NCBI RefSeq assembly: GCF_030527965.1
Contig: NZ_JAUMZU010000007.1
Coordinates: forward strand, 42,851 to 106,850
Length of the DNA stretch: 64,000 bases
From: Neisseria sp.
GTDB lineage: Bacteria; Pseudomonadota; Gammaproteobacteria; Burkholderiales; Neisseriaceae
Reading direction: 5' to 3'
Shown: positions 25,573 through 35,089 of the stretch, in pieces
Numbering within the stretch: the stretch's first letter is position 1
How the letters are laid out: every line of letters begins with the position of its first letter
Translations under genes and position numbers: made by a program
The notes under the pieces: generated by a model
The model's database searches: none
What the model was told of the DNA's origin: nothing
Seen by the model: the letters and a program-made list of their open reading frames with translations, nothing else

Positions 25573-27807
25573 TTAAAACGATAATTCTGCTTTCAACCAA
25601 TAGGTGCGCGGCATACCCAATACGGCAAAGCTGCGGTCGTATTGGCCGCGCTGCACTTGCCAATAGGCCTTATTAAACAGGTTTTCAACCGTGCTGGTTA
25701 GGGTCAGCGTGTTGCCTTTGCCGATTTTCGTGCGGTATTTCGCGCCGACATCAACTAAAGTATATGAAGGGAGCGAATATGCTTTATCCGTACGTTGATA
25801 AGATTTGCCGAAATGCTGGATGTTTCCGTTAACCGTCAAACCGTTAACATAAGGCATATCCCATTCGATACCGGCTTTGGCAACGATGCGCGGGTTGGCC
25901 ACTTGCACGCCGCTAACCAGATTATCTTTGAAATTCGGATAATCTTTTACGGTTGACTGCAAATACATCAGGCCGAAGCTCGGGCGCAGGGTTTTGCCGA
26001 GCAGATTGGCATAGGTATTGAATTCGATACCGCGGTTGCGCTCCCTACCTTGCGCTGCACCGGCAACGGCATTCATGGCCGTAAAATCTTTTTTGGGGTC
26101 TTTGTTGGTTACAACATCCTTTCCTTCTGTTACATTTCCCCCGTACCAATAACCCGGCCGGGTAATCTGGAAGGCGTTCAGTGTAGTTACAAAATCGCCC
26201 CAATTTTTACGCACGCCCACTTCAAACTGCCGGCTGACACGCGGGTGAGCCATGGTTGCTCTTCCTTTATCGTCAACGCTGATGCTGGTCGGCTCCAAGT
26301 CTTCCATGTAATTGCCGTAAACCACCAAATCGGGCGAGGGAACCCATGCGGTCATCAACATCGGGCTGAAGCGGCTGGCATCTGCCTTTTGGTTTGCAGC
26401 ACGGTCGTTCTGCTCGACTTGTTGGAAGCGCCCGCCTACCGTCAAGCGGTATTTATTATCGGCAAAACCCAATGTATCGGATAAAGCCAAGCTGTTGACT
26501 TTAATCGTGTGGTTTGTGCTCGGTGTTGCATTCCAGGCGGTTCCCAAATTGGCATTTAATGCGGCCAATTGCGCCGGAATATCGCCGCTGGGATTAATCT
26601 CTCGACTGGTTGTTCGATTTTCACCTATATAGGTCAAACGTTTACGAATGATGCGGTCAAACGCCGTGCTCCAATTATGGCTGACCGGACCTGTTTCAAA
26701 TTCTCCGCGGGCAGCCAAGTTCATACTCAAAGTCTTAAAGCGCTGATCGGTCAGCCGAGCGCGGCCCGAGTTGTATGTCAAGCCACTCTCTGTTACCGTG
26801 GGAGAAGAAAAATTGCCGTAGTAACGCGCTTCGTTATAGCCGATACCGCCTGTTATCTGGGCATTCTCAAACGCATCATACTCAAATGTGAGCATATTGG
26901 TCTGGCTGCGGGTATCTTGCTTCTGCCAGCTGGGCAGCAGATTGGTTTTGCCATTCAGCGCATCAAATAAGCGGCCGTTGGCGTTTTGGATATCCTGCAT
27001 ACGGGCGCGGCCGCCGGTTGTTTTGCGTTTGGAATAGAAAGAATCGAAGGCCACACGCAGTTTCTCGCCGCGATAGTCGGTATTCAAAGCAAATTCTTTG
27101 TTGTCTTCGCTGTAACCGTGGCGCGGCGTATCGCCGTGGCGCAGCTTGCCGTTAACGCGTACGCCGAATTGTTTGTCTGCGCCGAAACGCTGGCCCAAAT
27201 CAAGCGTGCCTTGCGCACGGTTGTTGCTAAACCAGCCCAAGCCGACTTTACGGTTGCCCTCGTCGGATGCTTTTTTGGTTTCGATATTGACTGCACCGGA
27301 TACCGCACCTTCGGGATCCATGCCGTTCACGGCGGTGCTGGCGCCTTTAATCAGTTGGGCTGAAGCAACCTGCACGCTGGATGTGCCCTGCGTGCCATAC
27401 ATGCCGGCCAAGCCATTAACGCTAAACTGACGCGAATCGAGCTGATAACCCCGGAAATACAGGCCGGTCAACGTATTGCTTTCGCCGCCGAACTGCCAAG
27501 TGGAAGCGTCTTTTTTGGCCACAACGTCAACCAACGTGCGCGCTTCTGTGTCGTTGATGACTTTTTCATCATAGTTAACCACCGTAATCGGCGCGGTAAA
27601 GGCATTGGCTTTGCCCAACAAGCCCAAATTGACGCGGTCGCGTAAATCACCGTCGCTGGCAATGGAAAAGGATTTAAACCCTTTGGCCTTTACTTCCACA
27701 TTTTTCACTTCCACCGAAGCGTCGGAAGCCGCGGTTGAGGTTTCATCGGCGGAATAGGCAAATGCGCTGGCAATCATCAGAGGTAATAATGCTATTTTTT
27801 TATTCAT
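25573..27807 (-). CDS. TonB-dependent siderophore receptor
   Basis: An outer-membrane receptor for ferric siderophores powered by TonB. The 744-aa precursor has a signal peptide (MNKKIALLPLMIASAFAYSA), a plug domain (about 70-180) with the LYFRGYQLDSRQFSVNGLAG and AQLIKGASTAVNG blocks, and a beta-barrel ending in the aromatic LKAELSF typical of outer-membrane proteins. The plug looks like the FhuE/FpvA/FoxA group. A TonB-box-like VKNVEVKAKG follows the signal. It is divergent from an ABC exporter; no convincing Fur box was seen. Ligand unknown. Confidence 0.9.
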   Translation of the reverse strand: MNKKIALLPLMIASAFAYSADETSTAASDASVEVKNVEVKAKGFKSFSIASDGDLRDRVNLGLLGKANAFTAPITVVNYDEKVINDTEARTLVDVVAKKDASTWQFGGESNTLTGLYFRGYQLDSRQFSVNGLAGMYGTQGTSSVQVASAQLIKGASTAVNGMDPEGAVSGAVNIETKKASDEGNRKVGLGWFSNNRAQGTLDLGQRFGADKQFGVRVNGKLRHGDTPRHGYSEDNKEFALNTDYRGEKLRVAFDSFYSKRKTTGGRARMQDIQNANGRLFDALNGKTNLLPSWQKQDTRSQTNMLTFEYDAFENAQITGGIGYNEARYYGNFSSPTVTESGLTYNSGRARLTDQRFKTLSMNLAARGEFETGPVSHNWSTAFDRIIRKRLTYIGENRTTSREINPSGDIPAQLAALNANLGTAWNATPSTNHTIKVNSLALSDTLGFADNKYRLTVGGRFQQVEQNDRAANQKADASRFSPMLMTAWVPSPDLVVYGNYMEDLEPTSISVDDKGRATMAHPRVSRQFEVGVRKNWGDFVTTLNAFQITRPGYWYGGNVTEGKDVVTNKDPKKDFTAMNAVAGAAQGRERNRGIEFNTYANLLGKTLRPSFGLMYLQSTVKDYPNFKDNLVSGVQVANPRIVAKAGIEWDMPYVNGLTVNGNIQHFGKSYQRTDKAYSLPSYTLVDVGAKYRTKIGKGNTLTLTSTVENLFNKAYWQVQRGQYDRSFAVLGMPRTYWLKAELSF

Positions 27808-28118
27808 TGCTTTCTTTCTTCGGCTCTACAAACTTCAGCCTTGCTAAATTTAAATGGCCGTAATATTGATTTATCGTTTTTTATTTATAATTTTCAGAAT
27901 CATACCTTTTTATCTTATCTAAGAAAATTATTTTTTAACAAAAAAATTCAAAAATCGAAAAATAATGTCTCATATTTATTGTAAAATTAATTTATTTAAA
28001 AAATAATTGCAGTATCATTCCGCCCGCTCAGACACGGCCATTGCAAGATGCCTTGGCCTTCTAGTAGATTCTGATAAATTCATCCACCTGATTTCTCTAC
28101 GAAACCCAATCCCTGAAT
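27808..28118. other. Divergent promoter region of receptor and ABC transporter
   Basis: 311 nt, strongly AT-rich, between divergent starts. It must hold both promoters. The best Fur-like stretch (AATAAT then ATCATT, near 28002-28019) matches the 19-bp consensus poorly. No RNA gene was recognised. Confidence 0.4.
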
Positions 28119-29888
28119 ATGGAAAAATGGCAAATTGAGCTTTATGCAACACCTTTGTGGTTGTTGCAGACTTTCGGCGGCGTAATGCTTGCGCTGGCCG
28201 TTTGCATTCTTTTAATCGGAAAAACCCTTTTCGGCCGTCAATTCTGGCAAATTTTACGCCCCTGCCTGACCCGAAAAAGCGCCGCTAAAGCCGGCCTGAT
28301 GACCACTTTAATGATTGTATTGCTGCTTACCGAAATACGCCTGTATGTATTGAATACTTTTCTCTACAACAGCGCATACAGCGCGCTGCAAGACCGGCTG
28401 GCCGCCGTTTTCTGGACGGCGGTGCTTATCAATGCCGCGGTCATGCTTATTCGCGCGGTAAACGGCATCATCAATGATTTTCTCGATCAGGCACTGGCCA
28501 TCAAATGGGCGGAGCAGCTCAATAATGTGCTGACCGAGCGTTGGTTGTCGGATAAAAATTATTACCGCCTGCAAATGCGGAAAGACACGCCGGACAATAT
28601 CGACCAGCGTATCCAGCAAGACGCGCAGGATTTTATCGTTTCCACCATCGAATTCGTGCGCGGAATGCTGAATTCCATTTTGTCGACCATTGAATTTACC
28701 GTGGTTTTGTGGGGGCTGGCCGGCACTTTAAGCCTATTCGGCTTTGAAATAGAACGCGGCATCGTGTTTTTCGTTTACATTGCGATTTTGCTGGCTACCG
28801 CAATAGCCATGTGGATTGGCCGCCCGCTGATTAAATCGAATTTTGAAAACGAAAAACTCAACGGCGATTACCGTTATTCTTTAATCCGCATCCGCGACCA
28901 TGCCGAAAGCGTGGCGTTTTATAACGGCGAACATCAGGAAAAACAAAAACTGAATGAACGCTTCAAAGCGATTATCCGCAACCGATGGCGCATCGCGCGC
29001 CAAAGCGTAACATTGAGCGGGTTCAACGATTTATTTTCCCAAGTGATGCAATTATTGCCACTGATGCTGCAAGCGCCGCGTTTCTTTGCCGGCCAAATCA
29101 AAATCGGCGATATGCAGCAAACGGTACAATCCTTCGCCCGATTGCAAAAAGCCATGTCGTTTTTCCGCAATTTCTATAAACAATTCACGGCCTACCGCGC
29201 CCGCTTGGAGCGCTTGAGCGGTTTTCTTTCCAGCATGGAAGAGCGAAAACCTTTTGAGCGGCCGCAAACAGATGAAGTGGCGGAAGGCATCGAATTAAGC
29301 AACGTTACACTCTATCGCAACAACGGCGATGTTTTGTTAGGCGATATTAGGCTGAAAGCCGAAAAAGGCGATGCGATGTTGATTCAGGGCCCCAGCGGCT
29401 GCGGCAAAACCTCTTTGCTGCGCACGCTGGCCGGCCTCTGGCCGTTCGGCAGCAGCGGCCATATCAAGCTGCCGGCGCACAACCATATTTTGTTTATCCC
29501 TCAATGCCCTTACATGGCACAAGGTACCCTGTTTGAAGCGATTTGCTATCCCGATATTCGGCCTTCGCGCGAAGCCTTAACCGAAATACTGGCCGCCTGC
29601 CGCCTATCCTATTTGGTTGATTTGCTGGAACAAACCGACGATTGGCAAAACCGCCTCTCGCCCGGCGAATTACAACGTATCGCCTTTGTACGCGTTTTGC
29701 TGGCCGCGCCAAAAGTCGTCTTGCTGGACGAAGCCACTTCCGCGCTAGACGAGCCGACCGAAGCGATGCTCTACACCCTTGTCCGAACCCGATTGCCGGA
29801 TACCATCGTTATCAGCATCGGCCACCGCAATACGCTGCAAGCGCTCCACAATCAGAATATCCGCGTAGGCCAAGCCGCTTGCGATTGA
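28119..29888 (+). CDS. ABC transporter with fused membrane and ATPase domains (YddA/SbmA-like)
   Basis: A 589-aa half-transporter with an SbmA/BacA-like membrane domain (five or six helices, residues 10-330; block NNVLTERWLSDKNYYRLQ and NIDQRIQQDAQDF) fused to an ATPase: Walker A QGPSGCGKTS (Gly424 onward), signature LSPGELQR (about 512), Walker B VVLLDEATSAL (about 536). Relatives include YddA, the long-chain acyl-CoA ABCD transporters and the vitamin B12 importer BacA of mycobacteria. Being divergent from a siderophore receptor, a role in siderophore or peptide movement is possible but only inferred. The start lacks a strong ribosome site. Confidence 0.87.
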   Translation: MEKWQIELYATPLWLLQTFGGVMLALAVCILLIGKTLFGRQFWQILRPCLTRKSAAKAGLMTTLMIVLLLTEIRLYVLNTFLYNSAYSALQDRLAAVFWTAVLINAAVMLIRAVNGIINDFLDQALAIKWAEQLNNVLTERWLSDKNYYRLQMRKDTPDNIDQRIQQDAQDFIVSTIEFVRGMLNSILSTIEFTVVLWGLAGTLSLFGFEIERGIVFFVYIAILLATAIAMWIGRPLIKSNFENEKLNGDYRYSLIRIRDHAESVAFYNGEHQEKQKLNERFKAIIRNRWRIARQSVTLSGFNDLFSQVMQLLPLMLQAPRFFAGQIKIGDMQQTVQSFARLQKAMSFFRNFYKQFTAYRARLERLSGFLSSMEERKPFERPQTDEVAEGIELSNVTLYRNNGDVLLGDIRLKAEKGDAMLIQGPSGCGKTSLLRTLAGLWPFGSSGHIKLPAHNHILFIPQCPYMAQGTLFEAICYPDIRPSREALTEILAACRLSYLVDLLEQTDDWQNRLSPGELQRIAFVRVLLAAPKVVLLDEATSALDEPTEAMLYTLVRTRLPDTIVISIGHRNTLQALHNQNIRVGQAACD

Positions 29889-29903
29889 ATGCAAAGCAAC
29901 TGA

Positions 29904-29935
29904 AATGCCTGTCTGAATATTTTCAGACAGGCATT
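29904..29935 (+). terminator. DUS-pair terminator after the ABC transporter
   Basis: AATGCCTGTCTGAA with its complement and a 4-nt loop, 15 nt after the stop codon. Confidence 0.75.
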
Positions 29936-30048
29936 ATTTGTCTTATCCAGCCAAATAGACACCGCGCGGTTTCAAATGAGATTGGATGTCCACACCTCAC
30001 GATAAGATTTCAGCATAAATAAATCTCGCACCGATTTCAGAAAACAAA

Positions 30049-30082
30049 AATGCCTGTCTGAAAACTTTTTCAGACAGGCATT
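30049..30082 (-). terminator. DUS-pair terminator of the flotillin operon
   Basis: AATGCCTGTCTGAAAA with its complement, 14 nt beyond the minus-strand yqiK stop. The gap between this hairpin and that at 29904 (about 110 nt) holds nothing recognised. Confidence 0.75.
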
Positions 30083-30095
30083 GATTCAGGTTTTA

Positions 30096-31811
30096 TCAAG
30101 ATTCGGTTTTAGAACTCACCGCTTTATCCAAGCCTTGTGTCAAACCGTTGATATCGCCGCCGTTCAACCCCAACTCTTTCAACAGACCGTCAACCAGCGG
30201 GGCTTGGCTGCGGTAGCGCAAAGCGCTGTTAACCATCTGGTCGGCCAAGCTACCTTGTGGTGCAGCTTCTGCAGTTTCCGCATTGGCTGTCGAGCCGCCA
30301 AAACCGCCCAAGCCGTTGACTTGCAGGATTTTGATGTCGTCGATGTTTTCCATCGGGCGAACCGATTCGCGGATGATATCAGGCAGGTGTTTGAGCAAAG
30401 CCATGCGGATTTGCATTTCGATTTGCGCCACCGACAACACGTTGGCCGCTTCATTGACCGCACGTTTACCTTCAGCGTCTACTTTATATTGCTGCTCTTG
30501 CGCCTGCACCAACAGGATTTTAGCGTCGGCTTCACCCTGCGCTTGCAAACGCGCCTGCTCGGCTTCCGCCTGCGCCGCGATGCGCACGGCTTCCGCACGG
30601 TCTTGTGCCGCTTGCTTCTCGGCCTCCGCCGATACGGTAACCGCAATCGCTTCTTTTTGCGCTGCTTCTTCGGCGGCAATCAGCTCTACCGCTTTGGCAC
30701 GTTCGGCACGCTCGGTTTCGCGTACGGTTACAACACTTTCCTCTTCGCGCACGGCGGCTGCACGCGCTTTATCGGCTTGCGCTTTGGCTTCTGATTCGGC
30801 ACGCGATTTTTCGGCAACCGCGATGGCACGGTCTTGCTCGGCCAGCTCAATCGCTTTGCGGCGCTCCACCTCAGCCTGCTCTACCGCCTGCGCTTTGCGG
30901 ATGTCTTCGTTTTTGATGTCGCGCTCGGCCATAATGCGTTTTAAATCCACTTCACGCTCGGCGGCAATTTTGGCTTCTTCGGCTTCGCGTTTTTTAGCCG
31001 CTTCCTGCTCGGCGATGCTGGCTTCCTGCTCGGCACGGCGCACAGAAATCTCGCGCTCTTGCTCCAGCTTGGCGTATTCTTCTTCTCGGGCAATTTGCAA
31101 ACGTTGCTGCTCGGCTTCCAGATTTTTAGCTTTAATCGCCAAATCGGTGTCTTGTTCAATTTCGTTGCGTTTTTTGCGACGCACTTCGATGGTTTCGGTT
31201 AATTTGGTCAAACCTTCCGCATCAAACGCGTTTTGCGGATTGAAAAACTCAAACGCCGTTTGATCAAGGCCGGTCAGCGATACGGTTTCCAGCTCCAAAC
31301 CGTTTTTAAACAAATCTTCTGATACCACCTGCTGCACTTTCTGCACGAAATCACCCCGTTTTTCATGCAATTCTTCCATTGCCATTTGAGAGGCCACCGC
31401 GCGCAGCGCGTCAACAAATTTACCTTCCACCAAATCTTTAAGCTGCTCGGGCGACATGGTTTTCATACCCAAAGTTTGCGCTGCGGTCGCCACGCTGTCG
31501 GAAGTGGGTTTCACCCGCACATAAAACTCGGCTGCCACGTCTACCCGCATGCGATCGCGCGTAATCAGCGCTTGCTGCGCCGCCCGCCGCACTTCCAGCC
31601 GCAGTGTATTCATATTGACCGGAATCACCTCATGCAACACCGGCAACACCAGCGCCCCGCCGTTCATAATCACTTTCTCGCCGCCAAAGCCCGTGCGCAC
31701 AAACGACACTTCCTTGCTTGCCCTGCGATACAGCCGCGCCAGAATCAGGCCGAGCACAAACAAAGCAACCAGAATAATGCCCGCAATGCTGACAATCGTA
31801 ATCAAATTCAT
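30096..31811 (-). CDS. yqiK: Flotillin-like SPFH protein YqiK
   Basis: Flotillins organise membrane microdomains. The 571-aa protein has one N-terminal membrane helix (residues 4-25), an SPFH/band 7 domain (about 30-225, with VPVLHEVIPVNMNTLRLEV and ITRDRMRVDVAAEFYVRVKP), a long charged alanine/glutamate-rich coiled coil (about 225-450) and a C-terminal oligomerisation region ending in a glycine- and leucine-rich tail. Size and the YqiJ partner upstream identify the YqiK type. It is the last gene of the six-gene operon starting at 35073. Confidence 0.92.
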   Translation of the reverse strand: MNLITIVSIAGIILVALFVLGLILARLYRRASKEVSFVRTGFGGEKVIMNGGALVLPVLHEVIPVNMNTLRLEVRRAAQQALITRDRMRVDVAAEFYVRVKPTSDSVATAAQTLGMKTMSPEQLKDLVEGKFVDALRAVASQMAMEELHEKRGDFVQKVQQVVSEDLFKNGLELETVSLTGLDQTAFEFFNPQNAFDAEGLTKLTETIEVRRKKRNEIEQDTDLAIKAKNLEAEQQRLQIAREEEYAKLEQEREISVRRAEQEASIAEQEAAKKREAEEAKIAAEREVDLKRIMAERDIKNEDIRKAQAVEQAEVERRKAIELAEQDRAIAVAEKSRAESEAKAQADKARAAAVREEESVVTVRETERAERAKAVELIAAEEAAQKEAIAVTVSAEAEKQAAQDRAEAVRIAAQAEAEQARLQAQGEADAKILLVQAQEQQYKVDAEGKRAVNEAANVLSVAQIEMQIRMALLKHLPDIIRESVRPMENIDDIKILQVNGLGGFGGSTANAETAEAAPQGSLADQMVNSALRYRSQAPLVDGLLKELGLNGGDINGLTQGLDKAVSSKTES

Positions 31812-31890
31812 GATGTTTTCCTTCTTGTTTTAATCTCAATATACATTAGCGCAAAATCATATTTCAGACAGGCCAATACCCAACCAACCC

Positions 31891-32109
31891 TCAATCCACA
31901 AAAAACATGAGGCCGCAAAAAATCGTCCAGCAAATCCAGGCAAGCAAAGCATAAAACCGGATTTGTTCTTCGTCCCAATCTCCTGCCCGCCAATCAATTA
32001 AGAAAAAAGCCGGCCAGCCCTTTATTCTTTCCGCACCGCCCCATGACAACAGCCATTTAAAAAAGATACTGCCCAACACATAACAGGCGATTAACTGCAA
32101 GTGAGCCAT
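31891..32109 (-). CDS. Small two-TM membrane protein, unknown
   Basis: A 72-aa protein with two hydrophobic segments (LQLIACYVLGSIFFKWLL, 4-21; YALLAWICWTIFCGLMFFV, about 53-71) and a central WPAFFLIDWRAGDWDEEQ loop rich in tryptophan. A GGGGGAT ribosome site lies upstream. It sits between yqiJ and yqiK, 80 nt from each, and so belongs to the operon. I know no family for it; a small partner of YqiJ/YqiK is the natural guess. Confidence 0.7.
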   Translation of the reverse strand: MAHLQLIACYVLGSIFFKWLLSWGGAERIKGWPAFFLIDWRAGDWDEEQIRFYALLAWICWTIFCGLMFFVD

Positions 32110-32190
32110 ACCGTTTATCCCCCTATTTTTCTAAAAACAGCTTTTCAGACAGGCATTCGGCCGTTTTCCGATTGAAACGTATATCGTCTT

Positions 32191-32856
32191 TCAATCAATC
32201 AAACTGTTGCTCGGATTGGCAATTGCTTTGAATGTATTACCCGACAAAGCAACCAGCAAAACCGCTTCGCCCTGCTTCAATATCAAATCTCCGTCGGGCT
32301 CTGCCATCACATAATGCTGCTGGCCAAAACCGTCTTTAACCCGAACTTCCGCCGGGCTGCCCGGCCTTGCCTCGCCCAGCACCACCACCCCGACACGACC
32401 CACCAAGCTTTTTTGCTCCACCGCCGTCGTTTCATCTTTCGGCATAATCCGATACAAGCCGCCCGCCGTTACGCGCACCACCGGCAAGCTAACCAACCAC
32501 ACGGCAATCGCAGCAAGCCAACCGTTCAGATAAAAACCGAACACATTTTTCAGACAGCCTTGAAGCAGATAGCCCAGCAACCCGAACACCGCCAGAAACA
32601 CCACCATCAGCATCAATACAGGCAGTTTTCCCACATAAAGCCAACTTAAAAAACGGATGAACGCACCGGCATCCGCCGCATCCAAGCCCACTTCGGCATG
32701 CCCCGCATCAGACAAACTATCGGGCAGCATGTTATCCAGCCAATCGCTAACGCCGCCCAACAGCAAAGAGCATACCTCCAAAACGCCCAACATCAACATC
32801 AGCATCACGGCGATACCGAAAATTTCGGTTTGCGGCGCATTGATTAAATCCCACAT
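32191..32856 (-). CDS. yqiJ: YqiJ-type membrane protein with OB-fold (NfeD-like)
   Basis: YqiJ is the usual partner of the flotillin YqiK. The 221-aa protein has membrane segments near residues 14-35, 75-100 and 110-130, then a C-terminal soluble OB-fold-like domain (SLVGRVGVVVLGEARPGSPAEVRVKDGFG... VLLVALSGNTFKAI), similar in role to NfeD domains that bind flotillins. AAGGACAT precedes the ATG. Order in the operon: Sel1 gene, yqiJ, small ORF, yqiK. Confidence 0.85.
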   Translation of the reverse strand: MWDLINAPQTEIFGIAVMLMLMLGVLEVCSLLLGGVSDWLDNMLPDSLSDAGHAEVGLDAADAGAFIRFLSWLYVGKLPVLMLMVVFLAVFGLLGYLLQGCLKNVFGFYLNGWLAAIAVWLVSLPVVRVTAGGLYRIMPKDETTAVEQKSLVGRVGVVVLGEARPGSPAEVRVKDGFGQQHYVMAEPDGDLILKQGEAVLLVALSGNTFKAIANPSNSLID

Positions 32857-32909
32857 GAAAGATGTCCTTTTTCTATTTTCGGCCTGGCCGAATGCCTGTC
32901 TGAAAACAT

Positions 32910-33845
32910 TTACTGCGGTTTGACCGCCCCGCTTTCCAGCAAGGCCCGTTCGGCCAGAGAGGCATTATCCAGACCCGACCATTCTTCCCAATATTCCCCT
33001 GCATTTCTACGGTCTTCCTCGCTCATCGAATTCAACGCATAGGAGCGCAGATACCACTTATAAATACCGGCCGACCAACCATCGTTTTTCGGATTACGCT
33101 CATAAGCCGCCCGTTTCAAAACATAGCCGATGGCAGGATCATGATACTGCTTGCTGCATTCTCTGTCGGAAAAACATTCCCCAAGCATCTTCAGCGCTGG
33201 AGAATAACCGCTCTTCACCGCAACACCCATCCAATAAAGCCCGACCGAAGATTCCTGCGGCACCCCCAGCCCCAGTGCATACAACCGACCCAACGATGCC
33301 TGAGCCATCCCGAATCCGGCGGATGCCGCCTTCTGGTAAGCCGCGGCCGCTTTAGCATAATCAGGTTTGGGCAATTCTTCCGAACACATACCAAGATTCA
33401 TCCACGTTGACACCGCATCCGTTTTCTCCGCCGCCTTTTCCATCAACAGACAGCCGCGGACAAAATCTTTCTCCACGCCCCTGCCCTCCAGATAAGCCAC
33501 GCCCAGATTGTTCAACGCATCGGGATGGCCTTTGGCCGCCGCTTTTTCCCAAAGCACCACCGCCTCGCGCCACTTCCCCGCATTCCGGTATTCTCGGGCC
33601 TCGGCATACCAAGCGGCCGCCTCGGCATCAGGCGTTGCTTCCCGCGGCAAGGCCGAAGATACGGCTTGCGACGATTGCACCGCCTGAGCCGGCGGCGCAA
33701 TCCGTTTGCTTTCGGCTCTCAGCTGCGGCGCAACAGGCGCTTCCTGATTGCCATACACCAAGCCGAGAATGCTTAAAACCAACACGACCGCGGCGGCGAC
33801 CATCCATTTACGACTTATCTTAACCGGTTGCGGTTGGTACGGCAT
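32910..33845 (-). CDS. Membrane-anchored Sel1/TPR-repeat protein
   Basis: A 311-aa protein with an N-terminal membrane anchor (KWMVAAAVVLVLSILGLVYG, 13-32), a low-complexity linker and several Sel1-like repeats (AAAKGHPDALNNLGVAYLEGRGVEKD, then AASAGFGMAQASLGRLYALGLG) to about residue 220. Such repeats are scaffolds for protein contacts; the domain should face the periplasm. It lies between pspA and yqiJ in the operon, so it may connect these systems. Two cysteines at CFSDREC are unusual. Confidence 0.8.
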   Translation of the reverse strand: MPYQPQPVKISRKWMVAAAVVLVLSILGLVYGNQEAPVAPQLRAESKRIAPPAQAVQSSQAVSSALPREATPDAEAAAWYAEAREYRNAGKWREAVVLWEKAAAKGHPDALNNLGVAYLEGRGVEKDFVRGCLLMEKAAEKTDAVSTWMNLGMCSEELPKPDYAKAAAAYQKAASAGFGMAQASLGRLYALGLGVPQESSVGLYWMGVAVKSGYSPALKMLGECFSDRECSKQYHDPAIGYVLKRAAYERNPKNDGWSAGIYKWYLRSYALNSMSEEDRRNAGEYWEEWSGLDNASLAERALLESGAVKPQ

Positions 33846-33881
33846 GATTCTATTTCCCCGTTTTCAGACAGGCATCAAAGC

Positions 33882-34547
33882 TTATGATTTCGTTTTCAAT
33901 GCAGCCAGACGCTCCTGTATCCGATTGTTTCGGCTCAAATCTTCCAACTCCTTCAGCTTGGCCAGTTGTGCCGCATCGGTGCTGCTGTGTACCGCATTCT
34001 GCCGTCCCATCAAACGGTCAAACGCATTGCCGCTTTTTTCAGCGTTGCGTGCAATCCGGTTCAAATCGCCGCCGCCCGCCGCGCCGCTTGCGCCGCCCGC
34101 ATTCTGCTGGGCAGCACGCCATTGCTGAAGCTGCTGCTGCATTTCGCGCTTTTTGGCTTGCAATGCAGCAATAAAACCTTCCAATTCTTTTTCCTGCGCC
34201 GCGCAGTCGGCAATGGTGTTTTCCAATACCGGCAGGCGTGCTTCGATATCCATTTGCTCCGCAATACCGGCTTCGGCCAAGTCATCTCGCCCCGCATCAA
34301 CTGCTGTTTGCAGATTCGCACTCAAAGCTTCGTGGCGGTTGCTTTCATCGGCCATTTTTTTGGTTGCCAGATGTTTCTGCGCCAACACCCTGCCCAATTC
34401 CAGCCGCACTTCGTCTACCGCCCGCTCGATTTCACGTATGCTCTCGTTCATCACCGCCTCGGGCGCCAAATTTTCCGCCGCATCCATCAACGCATGAAAA
34501 CCGCCGCTAACCAAACGCCCTACTCTGCGTGCCAATGTTTCGCTCAT
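33882..34547 (-). CDS. PspA/IM30 family membrane-stress protein
   Basis: PspA/IM30/Vipp1 proteins bind stressed membranes and form ESCRT-III-like polymers. The 221-aa protein is a long alpha-helical hairpin: the N-terminal ETLARRVGRLVSGGFHALMD membrane-binding helix, then the PspA block ENLAPEAVMNESIREIERAVDEVR and coiled coil to about residue 140, a short glycine-rich break and a C-terminal helix. AAAGGAAAC precedes the ATG. Here it pairs with a flotillin rather than PspF/PspB/PspC, none of which are seen. Confidence 0.88.
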   Translation of the reverse strand: MSETLARRVGRLVSGGFHALMDAAENLAPEAVMNESIREIERAVDEVRLELGRVLAQKHLATKKMADESNRHEALSANLQTAVDAGRDDLAEAGIAEQMDIEARLPVLENTIADCAAQEKELEGFIAALQAKKREMQQQLQQWRAAQQNAGGASGAAGGGDLNRIARNAEKSGNAFDRLMGRQNAVHSSTDAAQLAKLKELEDLSRNNRIQERLAALKTKS

Positions 34548-34575
34548 TTCCGTTTCCTTTCTTTCGGTTGATTGC

Positions 34576-35073
34576 TTATTCTTTCGCCTGCTGCACGATA
34601 TGCGCCAGCTTCAAAGTATTTTCCAATTCATCTAAAACACCATCGTCATACGCCGCCCCTTTTCCGGTAACCGCCAGCTGCAAAATACTATCCGCCAGCC
34701 GCACGATGCGCCACATAACCTCGCGCTCGTATTTCTTCAGCATATCCAAATCCGCGTTTTCCGGTAAATCGGCAGCCAGCGTCGCACTCAAATCCGGCAG
34801 CAATTCAAAAAGCCGAGCCAGAATATGCGAATGCACGCCGAACTCTTTTTCCGCATGCAGCACATCATGCTTGGCCGACTGGAAAAACTGCTCCACCGCG
34901 CCCAGCGCCGTACCATAATCATGCATCTGAGTGTGAGCCAACCGCGCCTGCTTCAATAATTCGCGAATTTTCTCTGACGGCGTATTCGCACCTTCCACAT
35001 CAAGATTCGCTATAAAATCAGCATCTTCTTGAGATATTCTTACGCTAATCGGGATTCTGTTATTTGTACTCAT
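34576..35073 (-). CDS. Ribbon-helix-helix-type protein with helical domain (operon leader gene)
   Basis: A 165-aa protein. Residues 6-40 (RIPISVRISQEDADFIANLD then TPSEKIRELLKQ) have the strand-helix-helix layout of ribbon-helix-helix DNA-binding proteins. The remaining 125 aa are helical with a conserved-looking HDVLHAEKEFGVHSHILARL. I cannot name a family. It is first in the PspA/Sel1/YqiJ/YqiK operon, 28 nt before pspA, and has a perfect 18-bp palindrome 17 nt upstream of its start, so autoregulation is likely but unproven. Confidence 0.65.
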   Translation of the reverse strand: MSTNNRIPISVRISQEDADFIANLDVEGANTPSEKIRELLKQARLAHTQMHDYGTALGAVEQFFQSAKHDVLHAEKEFGVHSHILARLFELLPDLSATLAADLPENADLDMLKKYEREVMWRIVRLADSILQLAVTGKGAAYDDGVLDELENTLKLAHIVQQAKE

Positions 35074-35089
35074 TTCAAATGATTTCTTA

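Noticed and set aside
27990..28025. Fur box between the siderophore receptor and the ABC transporter
   Set aside because: The best stretch (AATAAT ... ATCATT) matches only about half of the 19-bp consensus; in such AT-rich DNA this is expected by chance.
30283..31263. 326-codon plus-strand frame opposite yqiK
   Set aside because: Alanine/serine-rich shadow of the coiled-coil coding strand; the minus-strand protein has clear SPFH motifs.
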